64,000 nucleotides of DNA from positions 186,001 to 250,000 of the forward strand of contig NZ_CP027669.1 of assembly GCF_003008595.1 (NCBI RefSeq). Direction: 5' to 3'. A program made the translations under genes and the position numbers. The stretch is from Simplicispira suum (lineage in GTDB: Bacteria; Pseudomonadota; Gammaproteobacteria; Burkholderiales; Burkholderiaceae_C). Numbering within the stretch: the first letter of the stretch is position 1; every line of letters begins with the position of its first letter. The notes under the pieces are model-generated. The model was not told where the DNA came from. It saw nothing but the letters and a program-made list of their open reading frames with translations, and did not search any database. Positions 42,993 to 51,000 of the stretch are shown piece after piece.

Positions 42993-43025
42993 CAGTCATT
43001 CTCCAAAGTCAATTCATATCAGGGT

Positions 43026-43050
43026 AAAAAAAAGGGGGCAATCGAGCCCC
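43026..43050 (-). terminator. Attenuator hairpin between rpsB and tsf
   Basis: On the minus strand the stem GGGGC/GCCCC with loop TCGATT is followed by CTTTTTTTT, the classical layout of a Rho-independent terminator. It sits between two genes normally cotranscribed, so partial read-through is expected. E. coli also attenuates at this position. Confidence 0.75.
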
Positions 43051-43089
43051 ACTTTTTTCCGCGACAAAGCGCCGCGCGGACAGGGGGGT

Positions 43090-43842
43090 TCAGGCTGCGG
43101 AGCTTTCCACTTCGACGAACTCGTCCGAAGCTTCTGCGGAAACCGCCTTCACCACATCGTTCACCGCGTTGTTGCGGCCTTCGATGACTGCGTCAGCCAT
43201 GGCACGCACGTACAGATCCACCGCCTTGGCGGAGTCGTCGTTGCCGGGGATGACGTGGTCAATGCCTTCGGGCGAGTGGTTGGTATCGACCACGCCAATC
43301 AGCGGGATGCCGAGCTTCTTGGCTTCGGCAATGGCGATCTTGTGGAAACCCACGTCGACCACGAAGATCGCGTCGGGCAAAGCAGCCATGTCCTGAATGC
43401 CGCCGATGTCTTTTTCGAGCTTCTCGATCTCACGCGTGAACATGAGTTGCTCTTTCTTGCTCAGGGCTTCAAGGCCACCTTCCTGCTGCGCCTTCATGTC
43501 TTTGAGGCGCTTGATCGAGGTCTTGACGGTCTTGAAGTTGGTCAACATGCCGCCCAGCCAGCGCTGGTTCACGTAGGGCACACCAGCGCGCAGGGCTTCA
43601 GCGGCAATGGTGTCACGGGCCTGGCGCTTGGTACCGACAAACAGCACGGTGCCGCGGTTGGCGGTGAGCTGCTGCGCGAACTTGGCCGCGTCCTGGAGCA
43701 TCGGCAGCGACTTTTCCAGGTTGATGATGTGAATCTTGTTGCGGTGGCCGAAGATGAACGGTGCCATCTTGGGGTTCCAGAAACGGGTCTGGTGGCCGAA
43801 GTGAACGCCGGCTTCCAGCATTTCGCGCATAGTGACTGCCAT
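43090..43842 (-). CDS. rpsB: 30S ribosomal protein S2
   Basis: S2 binds the 30S body near S1. The ATG at 43842 gives 250 residues and the family N-terminus ([19 protein letters not shown]). [47 protein letters not shown] and the loop [19 protein letters not shown] are characteristic. It leads the long envelope/translation cluster. The preceding leader is structured (separate entry), consistent with S2 autoregulation. Confidence 0.98.
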   Translation of the reverse strand: MAVTMREMLEAGVHFGHQTRFWNPKMAPFIFGHRNKIHIINLEKSLPMLQDAAKFAQQLTANRGTVLFVGTKRQARDTIAAEALRAGVPYVNQRWLGGMLTNFKTVKTSIKRLKDMKAQQEGGLEALSKKEQLMFTREIEKLEKDIGGIQDMAALPDAIFVVDVGFHKIAIAEAKKLGIPLIGVVDTNHSPEGIDHVIPGNDDSAKAVDLYVRAMADAVIEGRNNAVNDVVKAVSAEASDEFVEVESSAA

Positions 43843-43972
43843 AAAAGTGCTCCAAAGGTTGGGTCTAAAATCCAGTCCGACATCGCGGCCCGCCACTCAA
43901 GGGCAAGGCCGCAACACCTTGGCGGGACTGGTTTGCTATTGGTTTCGCTAGGGTTTTCACGCCCCGCAAAAC
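43843..43972 (-). promoter_or_regulatory. Structured rpsB leader RNA
   Basis: The roughly 130-nt leader folds by eye into a composite stem. On the minus strand CCAGTCC-CGCC (43931 to 43921) pairs with GGCG (43894-43891) and GGACTGG (43878-43872), with an inner AAGG/CCTT pairing. A structured leader on which S2 acts to limit its own synthesis is known in proteobacteria (rpsB leader RNA). The S2-binding role here is inferred from position. Confidence 0.6.
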
Positions 43973-43978
43973 CCAAGG

Positions 43979-43987
43979 ATTCTAGCA
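43979..43987 (-). promoter_or_regulatory. Extended -10 promoter of rpsB operon
   Basis: Minus strand TG-C-TAGAAT is an extended -10 box about 140 nt before the rpsB start codon. I see no good -35. It lies only 5-14 nt upstream of the divergent amidase start codon. Confidence 0.6.
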
Positions 43988-43992
43988 TAGGC

Positions 43993-45363
43993 ATGGCAAA
44001 AGACCTTGACAGCACGCTGCGCCTGCTGCACGCCGGCGGCACCACTGCAACGGCGGAAATGGAGCGCTGCCTCGATCGGGCGCACGCTCCCGAGTGCCAG
44101 CATGTCTTCACGCCCTTGCTTGCCGGGCAAGCCGCGCGCGAAGCCGCCAACCCAGGGCAGGCCCACCGTCCCCTGGCCGGGCTGGCGGTGTCGGTGAAAG
44201 AACTCTTCGACATGCAAGGCATGACCACCCGGGCGGGCTCCACGGTGCTGGCCGAGGCGCCGCCTGCGGCATGCGATGCAGCGGCCGTGCAGCGTCTGCG
44301 CGCAGCAGGCGGCGCTGTGATCGGGCGCACGCAGATGGTGGAATTCGCCTTTTCCGGCGTGGGCACCAACCCGCACCATGGCACGCCGGCAGCGTTTGAT
44401 GGCCGCTTTGGCGCACTGCCAGGGCCAGCGCGTGTGCCCGGCGGGTCGTCCTCAGGCGCGGCGGTATCCGTGGCCACCGGGGCGGCATTTATTGGCCTGG
44501 GCTCAGACACCGGGGGTTCGATCCGCATTCCTGCGGCCTTGTGTGGCATTGTGGGCTTCAAGAACACCGCCCGCCTGGTTCCCACCTCGGGCGCCGTGCC
44601 GCTCTCGACCACCTTGGACACCGCGTGCGCCATGACGCGCTCGGTACCGGACGCTGTGCTGGCACACGAGATTCTGGCTGCGCGGCGCGTGACGCGCAGC
44701 CAGGCGCCCCTATCTGCCTGGCGCCTGGCAGTGCCCGGCGGGGTGTTTCTCGAAGGCTTGGAGCCCCCCGTGCGCAGCGCGTTCGAGCGCAGCGTCGAGC
44801 AGTTGCGCCGCGCCGGCGCGCGCATCGTCGAAATCGAACTGCCCGAAGTCGCGCAACTCTCCGGCCTGCAGGCCACAGGCGGTTTTGCCGCAGCCGAGAG
44901 TTACGCCTGGCACCGGCAACATCTGGCCCAAAGCGGGCCTGCCTACGACCCGCGCGTGCGGGGGCGCATCGAACGCGGCGCGCGCATGTCTGCGGCCGAT
45001 TACATCGATCTGCTGCACGCACGCACCGCCTGGATCGCGCAGATCGAGGCCGCCATTGCCGGCTTTGACGCCCTGCTCTCACCCACCGTCCCCATCCTGG
45101 CCCCACTGCTCGCGTCCGTTGCACCGGCCGACGGCACCAATCCACAACAGGATGCAGCGCGCGACGCGGAGTTTGGACGCGTCAATGCCCTGCTGCTGCG
45201 CAACCCCAGCATTGTCAATATGCTCGACGGTTGTGCGCTGTCGTTGCCCTGCCACCAGGCCGGAGAACTTCCGGTCGGCCTGATGCTGTGGCACGCCGCG
45301 ATGCACGACGATGCGGTGCTCAATGTGGGCCTGCGCGTCGAAGAACAACTACAAGAATCATAG
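43993..45363 (+). CDS. Amidase (amidase signature family)
   Basis: This 456-residue hydrolase has the complete amidase-signature triad: the Lys in LAVSVKELFDMQG, the cis-Ser in PGGSSSGAAVS and the nucleophile Ser in GSDTGGSIRIPAAL. No GatCAB partner genes are present, so a metabolic amidase is more likely than a Glu-tRNA amidotransferase subunit. An open frame extends far upstream through rpsB and tsf on the opposite strand, but only the part from this ATG encodes the family. Its TAG stop codon lies in a dispersed repeat copy. Confidence 0.93.
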   Translation: MAKDLDSTLRLLHAGGTTATAEMERCLDRAHAPECQHVFTPLLAGQAAREAANPGQAHRPLAGLAVSVKELFDMQGMTTRAGSTVLAEAPPAACDAAAVQRLRAAGGAVIGRTQMVEFAFSGVGTNPHHGTPAAFDGRFGALPGPARVPGGSSSGAAVSVATGAAFIGLGSDTGGSIRIPAALCGIVGFKNTARLVPTSGAVPLSTTLDTACAMTRSVPDAVLAHEILAARRVTRSQAPLSAWRLAVPGGVFLEGLEPPVRSAFERSVEQLRRAGARIVEIELPEVAQLSGLQATGGFAAAESYAWHRQHLAQSGPAYDPRVRGRIERGARMSAADYIDLLHARTAWIAQIEAAIAGFDALLSPTVPILAPLLASVAPADGTNPQQDAARDAEFGRVNALLLRNPSIVNMLDGCALSLPCHQAGELPVGLMLWHAAMHDDAVLNVGLRVEEQLQES

Positions 45364-45412
45364 CTACTAGCGCTTGATGGATAAGCGCTAGAGGCCAAAA
45401 ACACCTCAAATT
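45356..45412 (+). repeat. Dispersed palindromic repeat, copy 9
   Basis: The cleanest forward copy: ATAGCTACTAGCGC, then TTGATGGATAAGCGCTAGAG and GCCAAAAAC. The core is a perfect AGCGCTT/AAGCGCT hairpin. The TAG of its ATAGCT is the amidase stop codon, and the FAD oxidoreductase gene starts immediately after. Confidence 0.92.
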
Positions 45413-45413
45413 C

Positions 45414-46676
45414 ATGAAGATTGCGATTGTGGGCGCCGGAGTGGCCGGCGTGACCACGGCTTACGAGTTGGCGCGCCACGGCCATGCCGTTACCGTGTTC
45501 GAACGGCGCGCCAGTGCCGCCGAGGAAACCAGCTTCGCCCCAGGCGCGGTGCGCGGCCTGGGTCCACTGGCTCCCTGGGCGCTGCCCGGGTCGATGGGCG
45601 TGCCGCGCGCTCTGGGCAGCTCAGCCAGCGTTCAGGCGGGCCGGGCCAGCAGCCTGGCGGAGCTGCGCTGGCTCTGGCAATGGCAAGGCGCTGCGCGCAA
45701 AGCACTGCGAAGTGGCGAGCCGACACCCGCCATGCGCGCGCTGGCGCAGCTCTCGCAATGGAGCCAGCACTGCTACCTTGACACCACCGAAGCCCTGGGG
45801 CTGGAGCTGGAGCACAGCCGCGGCGCTCTGCTGCTGCTTCGGGACGACCGCACCGCCGCGCCGCTGCGCCAGGCCGTACAGGCACTGCGCAATGCGGGGG
45901 CGCCGCTGCACGAACTGGACGCCGCAGCGGCGCGCAAGCTCGAACCTGGGCTGGCCGAAAACACCGATTTCGCGCTGGCGCTGCATCTGCCCCAGGCCGA
46001 GGCAGGCAACTGCCGGCAGTACAGCGTGCTGCTGCGCCAGGCCGCGCAGCGCCTGGGCGCCGAATTTGCTTTTCAAACCGAAATCACCGCCATTCGCAGT
46101 GCCTCAAGCGGCACCAAACTGCAAGTGCGCGGCGAAGCCGAACCCCGGCGCTTCGATGCTGCCGTGCTGTGCAGCGGTGCCGATGCCCTCTCCTTGCTCG
46201 CGCCGCTGGGCGTACGCACCGGCATGGTGGCGCTGTGGGGCTATTCGCTGACCGCGCCGCTGCGCGAAGGTGCCCCTGCGCCGCAAGGCTCCGTGCTGGA
46301 CGTGGCACGGCAGGTGAGCCTGGCGCGCCTGGGCCAGCGCATCCGCGTCTCCGGTGGCGCCGAGCTGGGCGGCACAGGCGAGGCGCAGCATCCAAAAGCC
46401 TTGCACGCGCTCTATGAGGCTCTGGACATCTGGTTTCCGGGCAGCGTCCGGCGCGGCGCGGGCCTGCAGATATGGCGCGGCGCCCGTGCCATTCGCGCCG
46501 GCGGCCTGCCCCTGCTTGGCGCCAGCGGCGTTCCAGGCCTGTGGCTCAACCTGGCCCACGGCGACAGCGGCTGGTCCCTGGCCAGCGGCTGCGCGCGTCT
46601 TCTCGTACAGCAACTGGGCGGACGCGAATCGGCGCTCTCGCCTGCCGAAATGGCGCACTTCGCTCCCACCAGCTAA
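45414..46676 (+). CDS. FAD-dependent oxidoreductase, D-amino-acid dehydrogenase-like
   Basis: This 420-residue DAO-fold flavoprotein begins with the dinucleotide motif KIAIVGAGVAGVTTAYELA, then TVFERR with the ribose-binding acidic residue. DadA-like positions include EETSFAPGAVR and, near the C-terminus, the second FAD contact GLWLNLAHGDSGWSLASG. DadA deaminates D-amino acids and passes electrons to the quinone pool. The exact substrate is unproven. It is separated from the amidase by a repeat copy only. Confidence 0.85.
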   Translation: MKIAIVGAGVAGVTTAYELARHGHAVTVFERRASAAEETSFAPGAVRGLGPLAPWALPGSMGVPRALGSSASVQAGRASSLAELRWLWQWQGAARKALRSGEPTPAMRALAQLSQWSQHCYLDTTEALGLELEHSRGALLLLRDDRTAAPLRQAVQALRNAGAPLHELDAAAARKLEPGLAENTDFALALHLPQAEAGNCRQYSVLLRQAAQRLGAEFAFQTEITAIRSASSGTKLQVRGEAEPRRFDAAVLCSGADALSLLAPLGVRTGMVALWGYSLTAPLREGAPAPQGSVLDVARQVSLARLGQRIRVSGGAELGGTGEAQHPKALHALYEALDIWFPGSVRRGAGLQIWRGARAIRAGGLPLLGASGVPGLWLNLAHGDSGWSLASGCARLLVQQLGGRESALSPAEMAHFAPTS

Positions 46677-46711
46677 TCGCGCGCGCCTCAAAGGCGCATT
46701 GCCTGCCCATA

Positions 46712-48226
46712 ATGGCGCACATGCTGCGCATCCGGCCCGATAGCCCCCACCCGCTGTACGACCTGGCGGCAACGCGCGCCATTGAGCACAGCGCGGCGGC
46801 AAGCCTGCCGCCCCACACCCTGATGCAGCGCGCCGGCCTCGCCACCGCACGCCTGGCACGCGCCTTGGCGCCGCACGCCCGCGCCGCATGGATCGTCTGC
46901 GGTCCGGGCAACAACGGCGGCGACGGGCTGGAAGCCGCCGCGCACCTGCACCGCGCGGGCATTCGCGTCACCGTTACCTGGCTGGGCAGCGAGGGCCGCC
47001 TGCCGCCCGATGCCCAGCACTCGCTGCAACGGGCACGGGACGCGGGCGTGGATTTTGCTGATGCTCCCACCATCGCACTTACAGCGGCCGACATCTGCAT
47101 AGACGCATTGCTGGGCATCGGCCTGGCGCCGGGCGGTGCGGCGCGCCCACCGCCACCCCACTGGCTTGCCTTGCTGGCGCAGTTGCGCGCCGCCCCCGCC
47201 TGCCTGCTGTGCGTGGACCTGCCCAGCGGCCTGCAGACCGATACCGGCGCCTGGGCAGCTGGCTTTGCGCCGGATGCGCCTGCGCAGGCCGCCTGCCACA
47301 CGCTGGCGCTGCTCACACTCAAGCCCGGCCTCTTCACCGCCCAGGGGCGCGACGCCGCTGGCACCGTATGGCTGGACACACTGGATGTCCTTGCCGATGA
47401 ATCTCTCGCCAGCGCCCGGCTGACGGGCCCGTCCCCGGCCGCGCAGCGCGCGCATGCCAGCCACAAGGGAAGCTACGGCGATGTCGCCGTGGTCGGGGGC
47501 GAGGGCTTGGCACGGCGCGGCATGGGCATGGAAGGTGCTGCGTTGCTCGCCGCCAGCGCGGCCTTGCACGCCGGCGCCGGCCGTGTGCTGCTGGCGCTGC
47601 TGGACGATGGAGCGCTGCCGGCAGCCGTTGGGGCGCCCGAGCTGATGCAGCGCCGCTTCGAGGCGCTCGATCTGGAAGCGCTCACGGTGGTCTGTGGCTG
47701 CGGCGGCGGTGAATCCGTGGCCGAGGTACTGCCGGCCGTTTTGGCGCGCGCCGCCCGGCTGGTGCTTGACGCCGATGCGCTCAACGCCATCGCCAGCGAC
47801 GCGGCGCTGCAGACCGCCTTGGCGGAACGTGCCACACGCCGGTGGGGCACCATCCTGACACCGCACCCGCTTGAAGCCGCCCGCCTGCTGGGCTGCAGCG
47901 CACAGGCGGTGCAGGCCGATCGGCTGGCGGCAGCGCAGCGCCTGGTGCAGCGCTTTGGCTGCGTCTGCGTGCTCAAGGGTTCGGGCAGCGTAGTGGCCGG
48001 GCCGGGCCGGGTGCCCGCCATCAACCCCACAGGAAACGCGCGACTGGCCACGGCCGGCACGGGCGATGTGCTGGCCGGCATGCTGGGTGCCCACTGGGCG
48101 GCAGGGAAAGAATCTTTCGCGGCGGCGTGCAGCGCCGTCTACCAGCACGGTCGCCTGGCCGACCGCTGGTCTGAAGGCCAGGCACTGGTTGCCAGCGCGC
48201 TCGCCAAAGCGTCGAATTTTGATTGA
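46712..48226 (+). CDS. nnr: Bifunctional NAD(P)HX epimerase/dehydratase
   Basis: Repairs hydrated NAD(P)H: the N-terminal YjeF_N domain (about residues 1-215) epimerises NAD(P)HX and the C-terminal YjeF_C domain dehydrates it. Visible are WIVCGPGNNGGDGLEAA and DLPSGLQTDTG in the first half. The second half has HKGSYGDVAVVGGEG, LDADALNAI, ILTPHPLEAARLL and the nucleotide site LATAGTGDVLAGM. The total of 504 residues fits the fusion form. The C-terminal residues NFD and the stop codon are supplied by a dispersed repeat copy. ATG 46721 is an alternative start. Confidence 0.94.
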   Translation: MAHMLRIRPDSPHPLYDLAATRAIEHSAAASLPPHTLMQRAGLATARLARALAPHARAAWIVCGPGNNGGDGLEAAAHLHRAGIRVTVTWLGSEGRLPPDAQHSLQRARDAGVDFADAPTIALTAADICIDALLGIGLAPGGAARPPPPHWLALLAQLRAAPACLLCVDLPSGLQTDTGAWAAGFAPDAPAQAACHTLALLTLKPGLFTAQGRDAAGTVWLDTLDVLADESLASARLTGPSPAAQRAHASHKGSYGDVAVVGGEGLARRGMGMEGAALLAASAALHAGAGRVLLALLDDGALPAAVGAPELMQRRFEALDLEALTVVCGCGGGESVAEVLPAVLARAARLVLDADALNAIASDAALQTALAERATRRWGTILTPHPLEAARLLGCSAQAVQADRLAAAQRLVQRFGCVCVLKGSGSVVAGPGRVPAINPTGNARLATAGTGDVLAGMLGAHWAAGKESFAAACSAVYQHGRLADRWSEGQALVASALAKASNFD

Positions 48227-48279
48227 AATGAGGCTCTAGCGCTTATTCCACAAACGCTAACAGCTCCTGAAATAAGAGC
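48214..48279 (-). repeat. Dispersed palindromic repeat, copy 10
   Basis: Reverse orientation on the plus strand: GAATTTTGATTGAAATGAGG, CTCTAGCGCTTATTCC, AAACGCTAACAGCTCC. The stem AGCGCTT pairs with AAACGCT with one G-U. It begins inside the last codons of the nnr gene and supplies its stop codon. Confidence 0.85.
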
Positions 48280-48306
48280 AAAACGGCCCGGCTGCAAGCG
48301 CGGGCC
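48277..48306 (-). terminator. Possible rnr terminator
   Basis: On the minus strand the stem GGCCCG/CGGGCC with a 10-nt loop is followed by GTTTTGC, 20 nt after the rnr stop codon. The U-tract is short, so efficiency is doubtful. Confidence 0.4.
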
Positions 48307-48326
48307 CGGCAGACCCGCTCTGCGCC

Positions 48327-50627
48327 TCAGTGGCGAGATCCGCGTCCCTTGCCCGAAGGCGCCTTGGTCAGCAAGGAAGCCTTTTGCTTGGACTTGGCGC
48401 CCGATCCGCCGGCATCCTTGGGAGTCGGCGCCTCGCGGTGGCTTCGTGAAGGCACTGGCGCGGCCTCCTCGCTGGCCCGCCGCGCGCGCGCAGGCTTGTC
48501 GCTGCTTTTGCCATTTTTCTTGCCGCCACTGCGCTCGCCAGCGCTGCGCGGCGCGGCGATCTCGCCCTCGTTGACGAGACGGAAATCAATGCGCCGGCCG
48601 TCCAGATCCACACGGCTGACCTGCACACGAACGCGCGAGCCAATGGCATAGCGGATTCCGCTGCGCTCGCCACGCAGCTCCTGCCGCGTTTCGTCGAACT
48701 TGAAGTAATCGCCACCCAGCTCGGTGATGTGCACCAGGCCCTCGACGTACATGGCGTCGAGCGTGACGAATATGCCAAAGCTGGTGACCGAGGACACCAA
48801 ACCGCCATATTCCTCGCCCAGGTGTTCGCGCATGTACTTGCACTTGAGCCAGGCCTCGACGTCGCGGCTGGCCTCGTCGGCGCGGCGCTCGTTGGCGCTG
48901 CAGTGCAGGCCGGCTGCCTCCCAAGACTGCGTCTCCAGCAAAGCTGCTCCGGTCTCCTTCTTGCGCGGCTCAGCCCCAGGCTTCTGCGCCCGTGCCGCCA
49001 GGCGCTTGCTCAGCTTGGCATGCGCTTCGCCTGGCAGCGGCAGTGCCGGCAGCCGGTAGCGCGTATTGCCCAGAATCGACTTGATGACGCGGTGCACCAG
49101 CAGATCGGGGTAGCGGCGGATCGGACTCGTGAAATGTGTGTAGGCCTCGAACGCCAAACCAAAGTGGCCGCTGTTGTTGGGCGTGTAAATGGCCTGCTGC
49201 ATGGAGCGCAGCAGCATGGTGTGGATCTGCTGGGCGTCTGGCCGGTCCTTGGTGGCTTCGGCAATCGCCTGAAATTCGGACGGAGCCGGGTTGTCGCTGA
49301 TGCTCAATCCCACCGCCATGGCCTTCAGGTAGCTGCGCAGGATGTCCTGCTTTTCGGGCGTGGGGCCTTCGTGCACCCGGTACAGGCCGTGCTGCTTGCC
49401 CTGGGCGATGAAGTCGGCGCTGCAGACGTTGGCGGCCAGCATGGCCTCTTCGATCAGCTTGTGGGCGTCGTTGCGCGTGCGCGGAATAATTTTTTCGATG
49501 CGGCCGTTGTCGTCGCAGACGATCTGCGTCTCGGTAGTTTCAAAGTCCACCGCGCCGCGCTCACGCCGCGCGATCAACAGAGCGCGGTACACGTCGTGCA
49601 GATTGAGCAGATCGGGAATTCGCTCCGTGCGTTTGGCCGCTTCCGGACCGCGCGTATTGGCCAAAATCGCCGCCACTTCGGTGTACGTGAAGCGCGCATG
49701 GCTGAACATCACCGCCGGATAGAACTGGTAGGCGTGCACTTCGCCCTTGGCCGTGATCAGCATGTCGCAAACCATGCACAGGCGTTCCACGTCGGGATTG
49801 AGCGAACACAGCCCATTGCTGAGCTTCTCGGGCAGCATGGGAATGACGCGGCGGGGAAAATACACGCTGGTGGCGCGGTCGTAGGCATCGACATCGATGG
49901 CGCTGCCCGTCTGCACATAGTGGCTGACATCGGCAATGGCGACCAGCAGGCGCCAGCCCTTGGCGCGACCGACCTTGGCGGGCTCGCAGTACACGGCGTC
50001 GTCGAAGTCGCGCGCGTCTTCGCCATCGATGGTGACCAGCGGCACATCGGTCAGGTCGATGCGGCCTTTTTTGTCCTGCGGGCGCACTTTGTCCGGCAGC
50101 GCGGCGGCCTGCGCCAGGCAGGTCTCAGAAAACTCGTGCGGAACCCCGTACTTGCGCACCGCAATTTCGATTTCCATGCCGGGGTCATCGACCTCGCCCA
50201 GCACTTCGGTGATGCGCCCCACCGGCTGGCCGTAGAGCGCGGGCGGCTCGGTCAATTCGACTACAACGACTTGTCCCGGCTCGGCAGCGCCCAAAGCGCC
50301 TTTGGGAATCAGCACGTCCTGGCCATAACGCTTGTCTTCGGGCGCCACGATCCAGACCCCGCTCTCCTGCAGCAATCGGCCAATCAGGGGCTGCTTGGGG
50401 CGCTCGATGATCTCCACCACACGGCCTTCGGGCCGGCCGCGCCGGTCCTGGCGCACGATGCAGACCCGCACGCGGTCCTTGTGCAGGACGGCGCGCATCT
50501 CGTTGGGGGGGAGAAAAATATCAGACAGGCCATCGTCGCGCAAGACAAAACCGTGGCCATCGCGGTGCCCTTGAACCGTGCCTTCAAATTCATCGGAAGG
50601 CTGGTTGACGGGCAATTTTTCGCTCAT
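48327..50627 (-). CDS. rnr: Ribonuclease R
   Basis: RNase R is a 3'-5' exoribonuclease that degrades structured RNA. The 766-residue protein has an N-terminal cold-shock domain (EGTVQGHRDGHGFVLRDDG), the RNB catalytic domain with the four Asp residues in TIDGEDARDFDDAV, HFTSPIRRYPDLLVHR, and a C-terminal S1 domain (GLVSSVTSFGIFVTLD). The tail is long, basic and low in complexity, typical of the RNA-clamping region. Its upstream region is shared with the divergent first tRNA-Leu gene. Confidence 0.97.
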   Translation of the reverse strand: MSEKLPVNQPSDEFEGTVQGHRDGHGFVLRDDGLSDIFLPPNEMRAVLHKDRVRVCIVRQDRRGRPEGRVVEIIERPKQPLIGRLLQESGVWIVAPEDKRYGQDVLIPKGALGAAEPGQVVVVELTEPPALYGQPVGRITEVLGEVDDPGMEIEIAVRKYGVPHEFSETCLAQAAALPDKVRPQDKKGRIDLTDVPLVTIDGEDARDFDDAVYCEPAKVGRAKGWRLLVAIADVSHYVQTGSAIDVDAYDRATSVYFPRRVIPMLPEKLSNGLCSLNPDVERLCMVCDMLITAKGEVHAYQFYPAVMFSHARFTYTEVAAILANTRGPEAAKRTERIPDLLNLHDVYRALLIARRERGAVDFETTETQIVCDDNGRIEKIIPRTRNDAHKLIEEAMLAANVCSADFIAQGKQHGLYRVHEGPTPEKQDILRSYLKAMAVGLSISDNPAPSEFQAIAEATKDRPDAQQIHTMLLRSMQQAIYTPNNSGHFGLAFEAYTHFTSPIRRYPDLLVHRVIKSILGNTRYRLPALPLPGEAHAKLSKRLAARAQKPGAEPRKKETGAALLETQSWEAAGLHCSANERRADEASRDVEAWLKCKYMREHLGEEYGGLVSSVTSFGIFVTLDAMYVEGLVHITELGGDYFKFDETRQELRGERSGIRYAIGSRVRVQVSRVDLDGRRIDFRLVNEGEIAAPRSAGERSGGKKNGKSSDKPARARRASEEAAPVPSRSHREAPTPKDAGGSGAKSKQKASLLTKAPSGKGRGSRH

Positions 50628-50632
50628 TTTTT

Positions 50633-50643
50633 TGCTATACAAT
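50633..50643 (+). promoter_or_regulatory. Extended -10 promoter of first tRNA-Leu gene
   Basis: TGCTATACAAT (TG-C then TATACA or TACAAT) lies 19-25 nt before the tRNA 5' end and 6 nt upstream of the divergent rnr start codon. No clear -35. The second tRNA gene has the same TGCTATA element. Confidence 0.5.
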
Positions 50644-50661
50644 CTCGTTCTTTCCTGAAAT

Positions 50662-50746
<85 letters not shown>

Positions 50747-50757
50747 AGTTTAACGAG

Positions 50758-50782
50758 AAGCCGCTGCATCAGCGGCTTTTTT
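50758..50782 (+). terminator. Rho-independent terminator after first tRNA-Leu
   Basis: AAGCCGCTG, loop CAT, CAGCGGCTT, then a run of T. It begins 11 nt after the tRNA CCA. Confidence 0.88.
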
Positions 50783-50822
50783 GTTTTTATTGGCCTGCGC
50801 GCCGCGTCAGCACTGCGTCCAC

Positions 50823-50831
50823 TGCTATAAA
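50823..50831 (+). promoter_or_regulatory. Extended -10 promoter of second tRNA-Leu gene
   Basis: TG-C-TATAAA, a near-consensus extended -10, lies 20 nt before the tRNA 5' end. The second tRNA gene therefore appears to have its own promoter and terminator. Confidence 0.55.
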
Positions 50832-50851
50832 ATTCAAGCCTTCGATATCTG

Positions 50852-50936
<85 letters not shown>

Positions 50937-50940
50937 AGCA

Positions 50941-50970
50941 AAAAGCCGCTGCAGTTGCAGCGGCTTTTTT
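50941..50970 (+). terminator. Rho-independent terminator after second tRNA-Leu
   Basis: AAAAGCCGCTGCA, loop GT, TGCAGCGGCTTTTTT. The stem has A on the left and T on the right, so it can terminate in both directions, serving the convergent DUF349 gene as well. Its core (GCCGCTGC) matches the first tRNA terminator. Confidence 0.9.
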
Positions 50971-51000
50971 GTTTCCAAGGCGCTTGGGGTTTTCTAGGCC

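Noticed and set aside
42670..43992. An open frame running across tsf and rpsB into the amidase
   Set aside because: Only the part from 43993 encodes amidase. The upstream part is antisense to two ribosomal/translation genes and lacks a start context.
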